64,000 nucleotides of DNA, taken from assembly GCF_000023225.1 (NCBI RefSeq), contig NC_013173.1, positions 2,854,501-2,918,500 of the forward strand. Reading direction: 5' to 3'. The position numbers and the translations under genes were made by a program. Below, piece by piece: positions 48,856 to 58,849 of the stretch. Position 1 is the first letter of the stretch, and each line of letters opens with the position of its first letter. Source of the stretch: Desulfomicrobium baculatum DSM 4028. Its GTDB lineage: Bacteria > Desulfobacterota > Desulfovibrionia > Desulfovibrionales > Desulfomicrobiaceae. The notes under the pieces were generated by a model. That model made no database searches. It had not been told where the DNA came from and saw nothing but the letters and a program-made list of their open reading frames with translations.

Positions 48856-50054
48856 TATTTTATAATACTCTTTGCCTTTCTTAATTTAGAAATAATTATC
48901 GACCCAAAATTATCTTTAATAAATTGGGTCAGTCGCCGTTTCAAAGGTGGGTTCAAATATTTAGAAGCTACCTCATCATAATTTTTGAATTTTAATTCTT
49001 CAAAAAAATTACCCCTAGTTTCTGGAAGAAATGCAGGAGTAAAAACAGGACTATTTCCTGCAGATGCATCCTTAAAATCTTTTTCGAAAGAAACAAGATC
49101 TTCAAGAGGAAATCTAATCTTACCGTAAACGCTCTCATTATTTAAGAGCAAGAGAGATATACCCTTATCAATTTCATTTTGAGAGATTGTCTTATCTCGT
49201 TGTATACCCCAAAAATCACCTAAAGTGATATCTCCATAACGAGGCATTCCAATAAATGGACATTGATAACACGAATCTCTTAAAAAAGTATTTGAAATAA
49301 ATCCATTAAAATATGAATTTGCACTACCTTTTAAATGATATTCTTTTTTGTATTCATTAGTAGCAATGACTGCGTTATTTTCCCAACCATTTCTCTTGTC
49401 ACGAAAGTTTAAATCAATAAAAATTGTTTTATATTTATTTGATATAAATTTTATGTATGAACTTAACACCAAAGGTGACGGAACACCATGACATACGAAG
49501 TCAATAGTTAAAAGATTATCATATTTTTTTCCCAAAAAAGAAATTAACCCCGCAATTTGACATGGAGCGCCAACAAATAAAACAAAACGTTTAGATTTTA
49601 AATAGTCTTTGACTTGCCGAAACGAACTTCCTATCTCACTTTGAACATATTTAGATCGACGCAACAAATCTAAATCATTGATTTTTTCAATACAAATATG
49701 ACGAACATATAAATTTTCGTCATATGCAGCGCCAAAAACAAAACCATCTTCATTTAGCACATATTTAGCTAGTGCAGAAAAGGCACCTCCAGAAGAACTT
49801 CTGGCTCGGACTTCATCATTTTTGTGCCAACAGGCAAAAGTGTGCGGATCGCTTAAATTATCCAATTTGGGTTTAAGTAAAACAGGGCAACTTTTTTCAC
49901 AAAGCAAACAACCAACACATCTATCCGCATCAATGACAGGCCTTAAAAACCCTGCGTAATCAGCAACCATAGTTATACATTGTTCCGGACAAATATTTCT
50001 GCAAGCCTCGCATCCAGTACAATAGTCTGATGGGCAAAGAATTGGAGTGCTCAT
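48855..50054 (-). CDS. FrhB-like iron-sulfur protein of the polysaccharide cluster
   Basis: A 399-residue protein with two N-terminal [4Fe-4S] motifs, CTGCEACRNICP and CVGCLLCEKSCP, followed by the FrhB/FdhB (coenzyme F420 hydrogenase beta) domain with SSSGGAFSALAKYVL and GAPCQIAGLISFL. In this setting such proteins are often next to pyruvyltransferases in polysaccharide loci, where their reaction is not established. It directly abuts the acetyltransferase and overlaps the pyruvyltransferase by 4 nt. Confidence 0.9.
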   Translation of the reverse strand: MSTPILCPSDYCTGCEACRNICPEQCITMVADYAGFLRPVIDADRCVGCLLCEKSCPVLLKPKLDNLSDPHTFACWHKNDEVRARSSSGGAFSALAKYVLNEDGFVFGAAYDENLYVRHICIEKINDLDLLRRSKYVQSEIGSSFRQVKDYLKSKRFVLFVGAPCQIAGLISFLGKKYDNLLTIDFVCHGVPSPLVLSSYIKFISNKYKTIFIDLNFRDKRNGWENNAVIATNEYKKEYHLKGSANSYFNGFISNTFLRDSCYQCPFIGMPRYGDITLGDFWGIQRDKTISQNEIDKGISLLLLNNESVYGKIRFPLEDLVSFEKDFKDASAGNSPVFTPAFLPETRGNFFEELKFKNYDEVASKYLNPPLKRRLTQFIKDNFGSIIISKLRKAKSIIK

Positions 50055-51202
50055 TCTGGGCTTCCCAATACGTGAAAAAGATATTCTTCAGAAATGACTC
50101 TTAATTCCTGGAGACGTACAGACGGTTCAGTGAAATCTAACGCATAACACTCCGGATGGGGGAAAGATGAACCTTCCTCGATTAAACGATCCTCAAGACC
50201 TATTGAAAAAAGGAAGCCTTGTTGTCGGCTATTATTCGGTTTATTTTTTGGAAGAATTGTAAAAAAAGGCTTTTCAAAAAGTGTAGAGAACGTTGTTCCA
50301 TGAAAAGAGTTCGTGAGAACAAAAGATGCCTTCATGAAATATCCGACAAACTCACTAGGACCGGCATCTATTATATTAACAATGGAACTGTCAGTATCTT
50401 CACTTGATGCATTTTTACAAATTCGAATTATAGAAAAATTTAAATTTTTAGCAATCAACTTTGCAAGCTTTGTTATATATGACGACTCTGTCAAGACGTA
50501 GAGCAAGAGATAAGGATGTTCATAACTAGGCAATTCCGCAACAGTCCTCCAATCCTCTACTCCAAGCAAAAGTGTAGGATCAACAACGTGAACAGAATTT
50601 CTCCCTGACATTTCTTTGATTAATTCGACGCCACGTGCCTCACGGACAGAAATTGCGTCTAACACGTTTAATAATTTTCGATATTCAGAGTGGTAGTTTG
50701 TAGGAATAGATGACACACCAAAACTAGAAGCATATGAAATTTTTGGTTTATCTAAGGGAGCAAAAGTTAAAAAATATGGTTCTATTGAAACATAGTTATA
50801 CGGGTTCCAGACTTGATCACTACCTACGACAAAACAATCATAGTCAAAATTCTCTGAATATAAATCATCATAACTAAAGTATGTTAAAGAAGAAAATTTT
50901 GAAAATTTTATATGAAATTTATCAAATTTCTGTTCACGTATTTTTTTGTTTTTTCTATATTTATATGATCGAACTATTTCGAGCAATGGAAGTAATTTTT
51001 CCTTTAATTTATTTTTTAAACTAATTTTAAAAATAGGTAAGGATTTATTTGAAAATTTATAATATTTATTTTTGTAAAATAAATAATCAATCAATTCTGC
51101 ATTATATCCTAAATTATTAAGCTTATACTGCAATGCAAAAGCTTGGAGCTCAGCACCGTAATTATTTACTTTTACAATTGTTAATATGCCAATTTTTATC
51201 AC
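50051..51202 (-). CDS. Polysaccharide pyruvyltransferase
   Basis: A 383-residue protein of the CsaB/WcaK/AmsJ pyruvyltransferase family, with KIGILTIVKVNNYGAELQAF at the start, VVGSDQVWNPYN, SYASSFGVSSIP and FVLTNSFHGTTFSTLFEKPF near the C-terminus. It would transfer pyruvate from PEP to a sugar in the polymer as a ketal. It lies next to the FrhB-like gene. Very AT-rich. Confidence 0.9.
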   Translation of the reverse strand: MIKIGILTIVKVNNYGAELQAFALQYKLNNLGYNAELIDYLFYKNKYYKFSNKSLPIFKISLKNKLKEKLLPLLEIVRSYKYRKNKKIREQKFDKFHIKFSKFSSLTYFSYDDLYSENFDYDCFVVGSDQVWNPYNYVSIEPYFLTFAPLDKPKISYASSFGVSSIPTNYHSEYRKLLNVLDAISVREARGVELIKEMSGRNSVHVVDPTLLLGVEDWRTVAELPSYEHPYLLLYVLTESSYITKLAKLIAKNLNFSIIRICKNASSEDTDSSIVNIIDAGPSEFVGYFMKASFVLTNSFHGTTFSTLFEKPFFTILPKNKPNNSRQQGFLFSIGLEDRLIEEGSSFPHPECYALDFTEPSVRLQELRVISEEYLFHVLGSPE

Positions 51203-51444
51203 AACATAATCCGCCAGGCTATGTTAATAAGATATAAGAAAATATCAAAAATACTTCTATTGAAAAGAGTTCATCTGTCGTAAATTGCGGCATTGCACGC
51301 CTTAATTTCTTATCACGAAAATAATTTCAGATTATCTGAAAATAAATTCTAACGTCATGTTGTTCAGGATTTAATAGAAGCAAAAATAATTATACGTTTG
51401 TCTTCTTTAAACTATCACAAACCAAACTTCGGTCCACAGTGGAA

Positions 51445-52599
51445 TCAATCCGTCATCACACAAGAGGGTGGGGAACCTCCACCCAAAACCCACTCATAAA
51501 CTGATATCATGTTCTCACTAATCATAGGCCAAGAGTATTTATTTTCAACCAATTGTCTACCTATTGATCCCATCGACTGGCGTTTTGTGTCTGAAATAGA
51601 AATTGCTTCGAGTAAAGACTCAACCAATGGGTCAACACCAACACCAATCCACCATCCACAATTATAAGTTTCTAACTCTTTCCATGGCGTAGCTGTTGTA
51701 GTAATAACAGGAAGTCCACAAGCTAACGCTTCAGCAATCACTATTCCAAAATTTTCAGAATAAGATGGCAAAACAAATAAATCTGAATCAAAATATAACT
51801 TCCATTTTTCAAAATCATCTACTGGACCAATAAAATCAAAACTTTCGTCTAAATTAGCTAAATTTATAGCTTTTAAGACATCTTGAAGATGATTTGCTTC
51901 ATCAGGACCAGCGACAACAATTTTCCAATCAGGATTACGTATTTTGCTCCATGCACTAACAAGATTCAGCAACCCCTTTACAGGATAAATTCGGGATAAA
52001 AAAAGGATACTTTTTTTCGATTTTTTATTAAAAATTTTTTTCCCCATCGCTGGAATTTCAACACCATTTGGAATTACAGCTACAGGTTTCCGAAAACCAC
52101 ATTCAAAAATGTTTTTAGCTTCTTGATATGAAGTAGCGTGGAATAAATTTACAGATTTTAGATCATTACTTTGATATAGTAACCAAGCTATTTTTTTTTT
52201 CAATGCTTTGTGTCGAAGAGCCCAAGGAGATAGCATCCCATGAGGACTAACAACTAGAGGTATATTCATTTTCTTTGAAATGCCGACAACAGAATGATTC
52301 GTAGGCAACCAAATACCTTGATCATGTATTATAGATCTATCATGATTAGCATTAACAAGAGTCAGTATGTATTTACGCATTCGTAAAATTGCTTTAAATT
52401 TACTAATTACTGAGCTATCATGCCGATACATTTTAATATTAAAATCTTCTTCAACATTCGATAACATATTTCCTAATGTCACCAAACTAACATTGCAACC
52501 TAACTTTGCGATTTCCTGAACAAGACTTGTAACAACGCGAGACGGTCCTCCAGATGCAAAATCTATACTACCTATAGTATATATAATGTTCATACTCAT
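51445..52599 (-). CDS. Family 4 glycosyltransferase
   Basis: A 384-residue GT-B enzyme: NIIYTIGSIDFASGGPSRVV at the start, HGMLSPWALRHK, the C-lobe LFLSRIYPVKGLLNLVSAW and the donor site ENFGIVIAEALACGLPVITT. It adds one sugar of the repeat unit, donor unknown. A 240-bp AT-rich gap with no gene separates it from the pyruvyltransferase. Confidence 0.9.
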   Translation of the reverse strand: MSMNIIYTIGSIDFASGGPSRVVTSLVQEIAKLGCNVSLVTLGNMLSNVEEDFNIKMYRHDSSVISKFKAILRMRKYILTLVNANHDRSIIHDQGIWLPTNHSVVGISKKMNIPLVVSPHGMLSPWALRHKALKKKIAWLLYQSNDLKSVNLFHATSYQEAKNIFECGFRKPVAVIPNGVEIPAMGKKIFNKKSKKSILFLSRIYPVKGLLNLVSAWSKIRNPDWKIVVAGPDEANHLQDVLKAINLANLDESFDFIGPVDDFEKWKLYFDSDLFVLPSYSENFGIVIAEALACGLPVITTTATPWKELETYNCGWWIGVGVDPLVESLLEAISISDTKRQSMGSIGRQLVENKYSWPMISENMISVYEWVLGGGSPPSCVMTD

Positions 52600-52666
52600 A
52601 TATTACTTTATAATAAAATATTAAATAAAATTACATACAAAACGATTATAAAAAAACTTTAGTTCA

Positions 52667-53677
52667 TCAGTGACTAGATATACGTCGTAATTCTTCCAAA
52701 CTTAACATATCGATTGAAACACCATTTACCTTATGTTTAAACACACGATTGAGAACGATTGTTGAGTATTGACAATAAAGAGTCCAAAATTTTAAAATCC
52801 CTGCAATAAATTTACGACTATAGATCAGAATCTTCACCTCAGTAAGACCACGAGAAACAGCTTCTTCATCTTTTAGAGCAGAAATATCAATTCGCTTAAT
52901 TAGTACAGAGATAATTTGATCCCGACAAATATTCCACAAAGTTTCTTCACCTGCATCTATCAATATTTTTTTATGCAATGATAGTAATTTCATCAAACAT
53001 CCAATCATCCTAAAATCATCAACACTTCTACTAATAGCCATCGCAGTATCCGAACTAGGCTGAAATCTATATTTCAAAAGTCGTTGAGGCGAATTGCCAA
53101 AACGACTATTTGCAGCCATTCTTATCCATAAATCATTATCTTGACCAATTTTAAAATAGGAATCATATCCACCACAAGACAAAACTGAAGACTTACGTAA
53201 TAAAACTGTAGGATGCATTATAGCCATTTGTCCTTTATAACTACACAACGCAGTCCGAATTGTTGCATCATCAAGTGGCATATTTACACTCCATAACTTT
53301 TTACCATTTTCGTTTATGTAGTCAACTCCGCTACCGAATACATCTGGCTGACCAGCAATTTCCCAGTCTTCAAGCAAAGCAGCGAAACGATGCGGATAAG
53401 AAATATCGTCGGCGTCCATCCTCATAACTAACTCTGTAGAACAATATTCCAAGCCATAATTTAGCGCTGCAGATAATCCTCGATTTTTTATAGAAAAAAT
53501 CTTCAAACGAAAATCTTTGTAAGATGCAAGTATTTCACCTGTGAGATCATTCGAACCATCATTGACAATAATAAATTCAAAATCAGAGAATGTTTGAGTC
53601 AAAATACTATCAATAGATTCTTTCAGAAAGTTTTCACCATTATAGACACTCATCAAAACCGAAATTTTGGGCTTCAT
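52667..53677 (-). CDS. Family 2 glycosyltransferase
   Basis: A 336-residue GT2 protein: KISVLMSVYNGENFLKESID, FIIVNDGSNDLTGEIL, LSAALNYGLEYC and MRMDADDISYPHRF, the DXD-type metal site. The C-terminal third is helical and may contact the membrane. It belongs to the repeat-unit assembly of this AT-rich cluster. Confidence 0.9.
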   Translation of the reverse strand: MKPKISVLMSVYNGENFLKESIDSILTQTFSDFEFIIVNDGSNDLTGEILASYKDFRLKIFSIKNRGLSAALNYGLEYCSTELVMRMDADDISYPHRFAALLEDWEIAGQPDVFGSGVDYINENGKKLWSVNMPLDDATIRTALCSYKGQMAIMHPTVLLRKSSVLSCGGYDSYFKIGQDNDLWIRMAANSRFGNSPQRLLKYRFQPSSDTAMAISRSVDDFRMIGCLMKLLSLHKKILIDAGEETLWNICRDQIISVLIKRIDISALKDEEAVSRGLTEVKILIYSRKFIAGILKFWTLYCQYSTIVLNRVFKHKVNGVSIDMLSLEELRRISSH

Positions 53678-53731
53678 ATGTTCTCACCACTCATCATCAC
53701 AGCGAGGTGCGATTACTTTTTGCATCCTTAA

Positions 53732-54634
53732 TCAGCGAATAGAAGAAACCTGCTCCCATCGCTCTGGAATCAATCCCGTAAAACACCATGAAGTTACGCC
53801 ACCATCAGGTGAAAATCGTGGCACCAAAACTACAGAATCTCGGGACTCACCAAGCCAAGCCCCCCACCAACTGAACGTGCTGTTAGCGGTGATAAAGTGT
53901 TTACATTGGCTCATCAACCACAGATCGGCGTAAGCATTATCGTCGCCATCATTATTAGAAACAAAAGTAACCCGGCCCTCCGGTAAATCAAGTTTTGAAT
54001 GAACCGCCTCAAGATTATCGGAAAAGAGAAAATAGTGAGGTGCATTTATTCTTTGCTCCATCATAGCAATAGCTCTATGGTAATAATACGTTGAAACATT
54101 ATTGCCTAAATTTATTCCAGGCAAATCGAACCATCGAACGTGCATCGCAATGGTGTTTTGTATATTTTTTATTTTTTTTGCGATATTAATGTTTTCTAAA
54201 TCTGTTGGAGGAATAATTTTTAGATCATCACGAATAATATCTTCAACATCTTTAAAGTAATTTTCACTCTGCCAAAGCCCGTCAATATATATATTATTAT
54301 AAGTTCGATACTCTAAAAATCGCGGATCAAATTCGATTCTTTCCTGTTCAATATATTCACGTTCAAAAAAAGGTAGTTTCTTTGAAATATACTTCGCTAA
54401 TCCCCGCCGATAACGTTCAAATGGCTCCATTCGTTCATAATTCGTTGCTTTACGAGCAGATATATTAAAATGATCTAACATATACCTTCTACGATATACT
54501 CGATCACGCGAAAACCCGGTTACGTCATCAATTACAAGTTCCGCGTGATTTACAAGCGCCAAACGACGAGCTGCTGCATAGCAAAAAAGCTGGTTCCCTA
54601 TGCCACCCATTATCCTAGTTACTATTTTTGCCAT
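53732..54634 (-). CDS. Alpha-1,2-fucosyltransferase-like (GT11)
   Basis: A 300-residue GT11 protein: VTRIMGGIGNQLFCYAAARRL at the N-terminus is the GT11 hallmark (GGLGNQLFQYA), MHVRWFDLPG stands in the place of the HxRxxD donor motif, and FITANSTFSWWGAWLG is the third conserved motif. It would transfer fucose or a similar deoxysugar with an alpha-1,2 link. Confidence 0.92.
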   Translation of the reverse strand: MAKIVTRIMGGIGNQLFCYAAARRLALVNHAELVIDDVTGFSRDRVYRRRYMLDHFNISARKATNYERMEPFERYRRGLAKYISKKLPFFEREYIEQERIEFDPRFLEYRTYNNIYIDGLWQSENYFKDVEDIIRDDLKIIPPTDLENINIAKKIKNIQNTIAMHVRWFDLPGINLGNNVSTYYYHRAIAMMEQRINAPHYFLFSDNLEAVHSKLDLPEGRVTFVSNNDGDDNAYADLWLMSQCKHFITANSTFSWWGAWLGESRDSVVLVPRFSPDGGVTSWCFTGLIPERWEQVSSIR

Positions 54635-54659
54635 TTTACTACTACATCCAGCATTTAAT

Positions 54660-56114
54660 TTAATAACCAGTTATACCCATAACTGAACCACTTCCTGCAA
54701 ATCCAAAAAAAATCCATAACAAATTAGCTATTAAAAAACATATAAAAGATACAATAATGTATATAAATATATTTTTTTGAACACTAATAACAAATGGAGT
54801 AATAAATGGAAAAGCAACAGCTAAATAATCTGTATGCACACCTCCAGCCATAAAACCAACACACCAGTACAACGTTGATGCAATAATTAATAAATCTATT
54901 TCTTTAAAAAAACTTTTAAAATTAAAAACAACAATCATAAAAAATGAAAATTGAACAACATGATACATATAGTTAAAAAGATGAAAATACGTAAAAAAAT
55001 TTCCATATCCAACAAACCAAGGGAATGGACCAGACAATGCGCGCAATAATAGTAAAGGCAAAGTCGTCATTCTGTGAATTAAATTATTAGATGTTGCAAT
55101 ATTTTCATGCCGAAAATCGATTGTCATACTAGAAATATACTCATAAAAAAAATAAATGAATGGAACTAATAGAAATATCAAATAAAAAAAATGAATAAAT
55201 TTATGATTAAATGATTTTTTAGAATTTTTGATATCAATAATATATGAATATAATGATACAACATACGTTATTCCAAAATATATAGCTCGATCTGACCAAG
55301 CGATTAAAGCAGCTACTGGAGTCAAAAATATATATCCTATCAAACCCAAAGACCTAGAAAGGGCCAAAATAACCATCGACAAAACAACAGCGGCAAAACC
55401 AACGCTATCTCTCACCATCACACTTGCTGGAAACAACCACGGAAGCCAAGCCATCATCACGCCAGAGTATACGGAATGCTTTACCTGATAACCACACGAC
55501 AACGCCAAACAAACAACTAAGATTGCAGCGATTAAATGATGAAAAGCATTAAAAGGAGCTAAATCCATTGCGTTATCGCTTCCACTCAACGCATAAAATA
55601 TACCCATATACGTATGAATATAAGCATTTTTATTATCAATTCCTTTGTTTAAATATATATCGTTTGGATTAATCCATGGATCATTCAACAAACTCTTAGC
55701 AGCTATCGCTGCATTTTCGTATGTTAATAAATACTCATTTCCTTTTAATCCATTATTAATATAATAACCTTCGTTATAAAAATAATTATAATCAAAAGTG
55801 TTAATATATAAACCAACACCAATAAAAACTCTTAATATATAAGAAATGAAAATTGACAATATAAAAATTTTAAATCCATCAATATTACGCAAACATAACG
55901 CTGATAATAAAAGTCCAAGCCCACCTGAAATGAAAGAACTAAACAAAGTTGCAAACGGAGATAAGCTTACAACAAGCAGGCTGTTTAACAAGAAGTACAC
56001 TAGCAAACCGAATAATACACAAGCAATACATTTTAATAAGAAATTATATTTAGAAAAAAAACAAATATTAATTTGCTTTACATCACGAACTAGTTCATTT
56101 TGATTAATTATCAT
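54660..56114 (-). CDS. Wzy-like polysaccharide polymerase
   Basis: A 484-residue very hydrophobic protein with about twelve membrane helices and a long periplasmic loop (residues of about 90-165 with YFYNEGYYINNGLKGNEYLL). Wzy proteins are too diverse for a motif; the call rests on topology and on its place between wzx and glycosyltransferase genes. The gene is strikingly AT-rich. Confidence 0.78.
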   Translation of the reverse strand: MIINQNELVRDVKQINICFFSKYNFLLKCIACVLFGLLVYFLLNSLLVVSLSPFATLFSSFISGGLGLLLSALCLRNIDGFKIFILSIFISYILRVFIGVGLYINTFDYNYFYNEGYYINNGLKGNEYLLTYENAAIAAKSLLNDPWINPNDIYLNKGIDNKNAYIHTYMGIFYALSGSDNAMDLAPFNAFHHLIAAILVVCLALSCGYQVKHSVYSGVMMAWLPWLFPASVMVRDSVGFAAVVLSMVILALSRSLGLIGYIFLTPVAALIAWSDRAIYFGITYVVSLYSYIIDIKNSKKSFNHKFIHFFYLIFLLVPFIYFFYEYISSMTIDFRHENIATSNNLIHRMTTLPLLLLRALSGPFPWFVGYGNFFTYFHLFNYMYHVVQFSFFMIVVFNFKSFFKEIDLLIIASTLYWCVGFMAGGVHTDYLAVAFPFITPFVISVQKNIFIYIIVSFICFLIANLLWIFFGFAGSGSVMGITGY

Positions 56115-56143
56115 AGTTTATAAATACCAAGTAAAACTATAAA

Positions 56144-57238
56144 TTATCTACCTTTACAAAAATTTTTATCATTATATTGCGACACAAAACTTCTCACTGC
56201 CTCTAACCATCCTCTGTCATGGACCAAATCAGGTTCAAGATAGTTTCCTTCAGCCCACTCATTCCACGATTTAATAAAAAGAATTCTATCCTTGCCATCA
56301 TTAGCAGCCGTAAAACCTGACACACTACGTCGTAGATGATCTGCAAATCGGGCCGGGGAACTATTAGCAAACACCAAGCCACGTCGACCGATGCGAGGCG
56401 TATTATCCCAATTAGGAATGGCGGTCGGCAGCGTTGTAATACCATCGCAAAGATGATTTTTGAAATATCTGTCGAGAGAAGAATAATCGATGACCCAACG
56501 CGGAAACCGTCCGAGGCGTTGCCGCACTAAATGATAGGCTCGCCTATGCCCTTTGAGGTAGGCGGCCAAGGCTATATTCAGACTATGCGGTGCCACCGCG
56601 TCAAAACCTGCGTCTAACAGACCCAAGTCATGATCTAATCCAATAAAAAATAGATCCCCAAAACCATCTGCGCGTGCCCACTGCTGAAATAAGTCCACAA
56701 AACGAGCCACTTTAGGGATATCATTGGGCCTGAAAATCACCATAGCCGGCTTGCCGTTCACCTTGAAATATCGCGAATCAGATAGGAAATTCCGCCAATA
56801 GAGATAGTGGTCACGATGATCCCCTAAGCCCGGATAGGTTTGTTCCACGAGGATATCATTTGAAATTCCCGCCCAGTGGTTGGTCCAGTGATGATTGGCC
56901 CAACACAGACAGTACGGAAGGCTTGGCGATGTCATGGAACGCAAACGCTCAATTGGACGTTCAAGCAGGCGACGTCCAGCAAACCAATAGTGATAGAAGC
57001 AGAATGCACTTACACCACTCCATGCAGCCAGTTCACCCTGGCGCTCAAGAGTATCATCCAGACGCATATCGTAAAAACCGAGCTCTCCAGGCAAGTTTGG
57101 TTGCCTATGTCCGGGGAAAAGTGGCCGCGCCTTGGCCACGTTGCGCCATTCTGTGAACCCAGCACCCCACCACTCATCATTCTCTGGGATTGGATGATAC
57201 TGAGGCAGATTAAAAGCGATGATTTTTATCGAAGACAT
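56144..57238 (-). CDS. GH99-like (WbsX-type) glycan protein
   Basis: A 364-residue protein: IIAFNLPQYHPIPENDEWWG and GFTEWRNVAKARPLFPGH at the start, AFCFYHYWFAGRRLLERP, CWANHHWTNHW and SWNEWAEGNYLEPD near the end. This is the WbsX family, related to GH99 endo-mannosidases and common in O-antigen clusters. Its exact reaction is not known. Less AT-rich than its neighbours to the left. Confidence 0.92.
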   Translation of the reverse strand: MSSIKIIAFNLPQYHPIPENDEWWGAGFTEWRNVAKARPLFPGHRQPNLPGELGFYDMRLDDTLERQGELAAWSGVSAFCFYHYWFAGRRLLERPIERLRSMTSPSLPYCLCWANHHWTNHWAGISNDILVEQTYPGLGDHRDHYLYWRNFLSDSRYFKVNGKPAMVIFRPNDIPKVARFVDLFQQWARADGFGDLFFIGLDHDLGLLDAGFDAVAPHSLNIALAAYLKGHRRAYHLVRQRLGRFPRWVIDYSSLDRYFKNHLCDGITTLPTAIPNWDNTPRIGRRGLVFANSSPARFADHLRRSVSGFTAANDGKDRILFIKSWNEWAEGNYLEPDLVHDRGWLEAVRSFVSQYNDKNFCKGR

Positions 57239-57305
57239 ATAAAGTTGATGTCCTTATTTTACATTAAAAATCGAAAAAAACTCAATCAAATATATTTATT
57301 TGTAA

Positions 57306-58847
57306 TCATTTATAATATTGACAAAAATTTATTTTATTAAATACTCTTCGCACAACATCTTGTTCATAATTAAGTAAACAAAATAAATATGTCACTCCAC
57401 CGCACACCGTGACCATAGTCGTTCCTTGGGCAATGAACGTAAACCACCCCTCGCTAGGAAGTAGTATTCCTACCATATAGGCTAACAGATAACCTACTGT
57501 CGCAGGAACAATTGAGCGGAAAACACAAAGACGGAGGTATTCTAGAACGCCAATTCCTAGTCTTCGCATGGAAATATAGAGAACCAACGCGGTTGCTGGA
57601 ATGTTGGCAATCACGCTCGCCAGCATGACTCCTTCTAGGCCGATAATTTTACCAAGCCAGATAGAAAGCCCGAGATTAGTCAAACCTTCCAAAACCCCTA
57701 TAATTCCGAATAGTAAAATCCTGCCTGATGATATAAAGAAAATAAAGCTGAGATGATTAATGGTTGTTAATAGCACAAACGCAGCCAAAGCTGTGGTCAT
57801 TGTGTCACCCGCATACTGTCCTGAACCAACCCACAACGTTACAAATTTTTGGTTGAGTAAATATATTCCTCCAGCCAAAGGAAGCGCAAATAACAGGCTA
57901 TATCGATGTAACTTCAAGAATGAATCACGTAACTTTCTGGCTTCACCACGCGCAGAAATCTCATTCAATGCAGGAGAGGCATTATCGTGTATACGATTCA
58001 CAATGTTGAAAGCAATAGTAGTCGGCATTTGCGTTGAATAGTACACACTAACTGCCGCTGCTCCAAAAAGGTAGCCTACTACTATATTATCGGTAAGATA
58101 AACCAAGCGCCAAGCGATATTGATGAGCATTGACTGAAGGCCAAATGATAGCATTTCCTTCAATAGAACCCGATCTGAAATCCCCCACCTAGGTTTGAGC
58201 GAAGGATATGTTTTACGGAACTGCCAAGACGAAAGTGTAAAATTTAACGCTTCCGCAAGAACATGCCCAAGTATCAACCCCGCCAAGCCCATTCCAAGAA
58301 AAAGGAACCCCAATGAGAAAATAAGCCGTCCTGCATTGCCAATAATCCCAATAACACCGGAGGTTGCTAAATTTTGTGTCGCGCTCAGGCCGATTCCAAA
58401 TACACTCCATGGAGATTTGAGCGCCTGCCATGTCGCAAGTATTAACATACCGTACTGAATAGATTCAACAGTTTGTTGTGTAGATGAAAAAAATATTCCT
58501 AATCGAGTACTAAACAGAAAAATGATACTTGCTATGAGTGCATTACTAATACACAAAAACGTCCTTGCAGTAGACAATACAGCTACCAGACGTTTTCCAG
58601 AATCGTCGCATCCAGTCGCTCTCGCCATGAAGACGTTGAGAGAAACAGAAATACCCAAGTCTAACATAGCAAGATAGCCGAGTACCTGCATCAGCAGAGC
58701 ATACGCGCCCAACGTCTCCTGACCGGCAATACGAAGAACCAAGGGGGCCAGAAAAAGTTGCAAGACCATCTGCGTCCCGTATTGCAAAAAACTAACAAGG
58801 GCACCTTTAACAGCCCGCTCTGTTCGGTTCTTAATCTGTGCTGGCAT
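57306..58847 (-). CDS. wzx: Wzx-type flippase
   Basis: A 513-residue polytopic protein of the MOP flippase family, twelve to fourteen helices: ALVSFLQYGTQMVLQLFLAP then LGAYALLMQVLGYLAMLDLG with the usual Asp, SVSLNVFMARA, and VYLTDNIVVGYLFG. It moves the lipid-linked repeat unit across the inner membrane for Wzy. It follows the large secreted protein by 2 nt. Confidence 0.9.
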   Translation of the reverse strand: MPAQIKNRTERAVKGALVSFLQYGTQMVLQLFLAPLVLRIAGQETLGAYALLMQVLGYLAMLDLGISVSLNVFMARATGCDDSGKRLVAVLSTARTFLCISNALIASIIFLFSTRLGIFFSSTQQTVESIQYGMLILATWQALKSPWSVFGIGLSATQNLATSGVIGIIGNAGRLIFSLGFLFLGMGLAGLILGHVLAEALNFTLSSWQFRKTYPSLKPRWGISDRVLLKEMLSFGLQSMLINIAWRLVYLTDNIVVGYLFGAAAVSVYYSTQMPTTIAFNIVNRIHDNASPALNEISARGEARKLRDSFLKLHRYSLLFALPLAGGIYLLNQKFVTLWVGSGQYAGDTMTTALAAFVLLTTINHLSFIFFISSGRILLFGIIGVLEGLTNLGLSIWLGKIIGLEGVMLASVIANIPATALVLYISMRRLGIGVLEYLRLCVFRSIVPATVGYLLAYMVGILLPSEGWFTFIAQGTTMVTVCGGVTYLFCLLNYEQDVVRRVFNKINFCQYYK

Positions 58848-58849
58848 AC

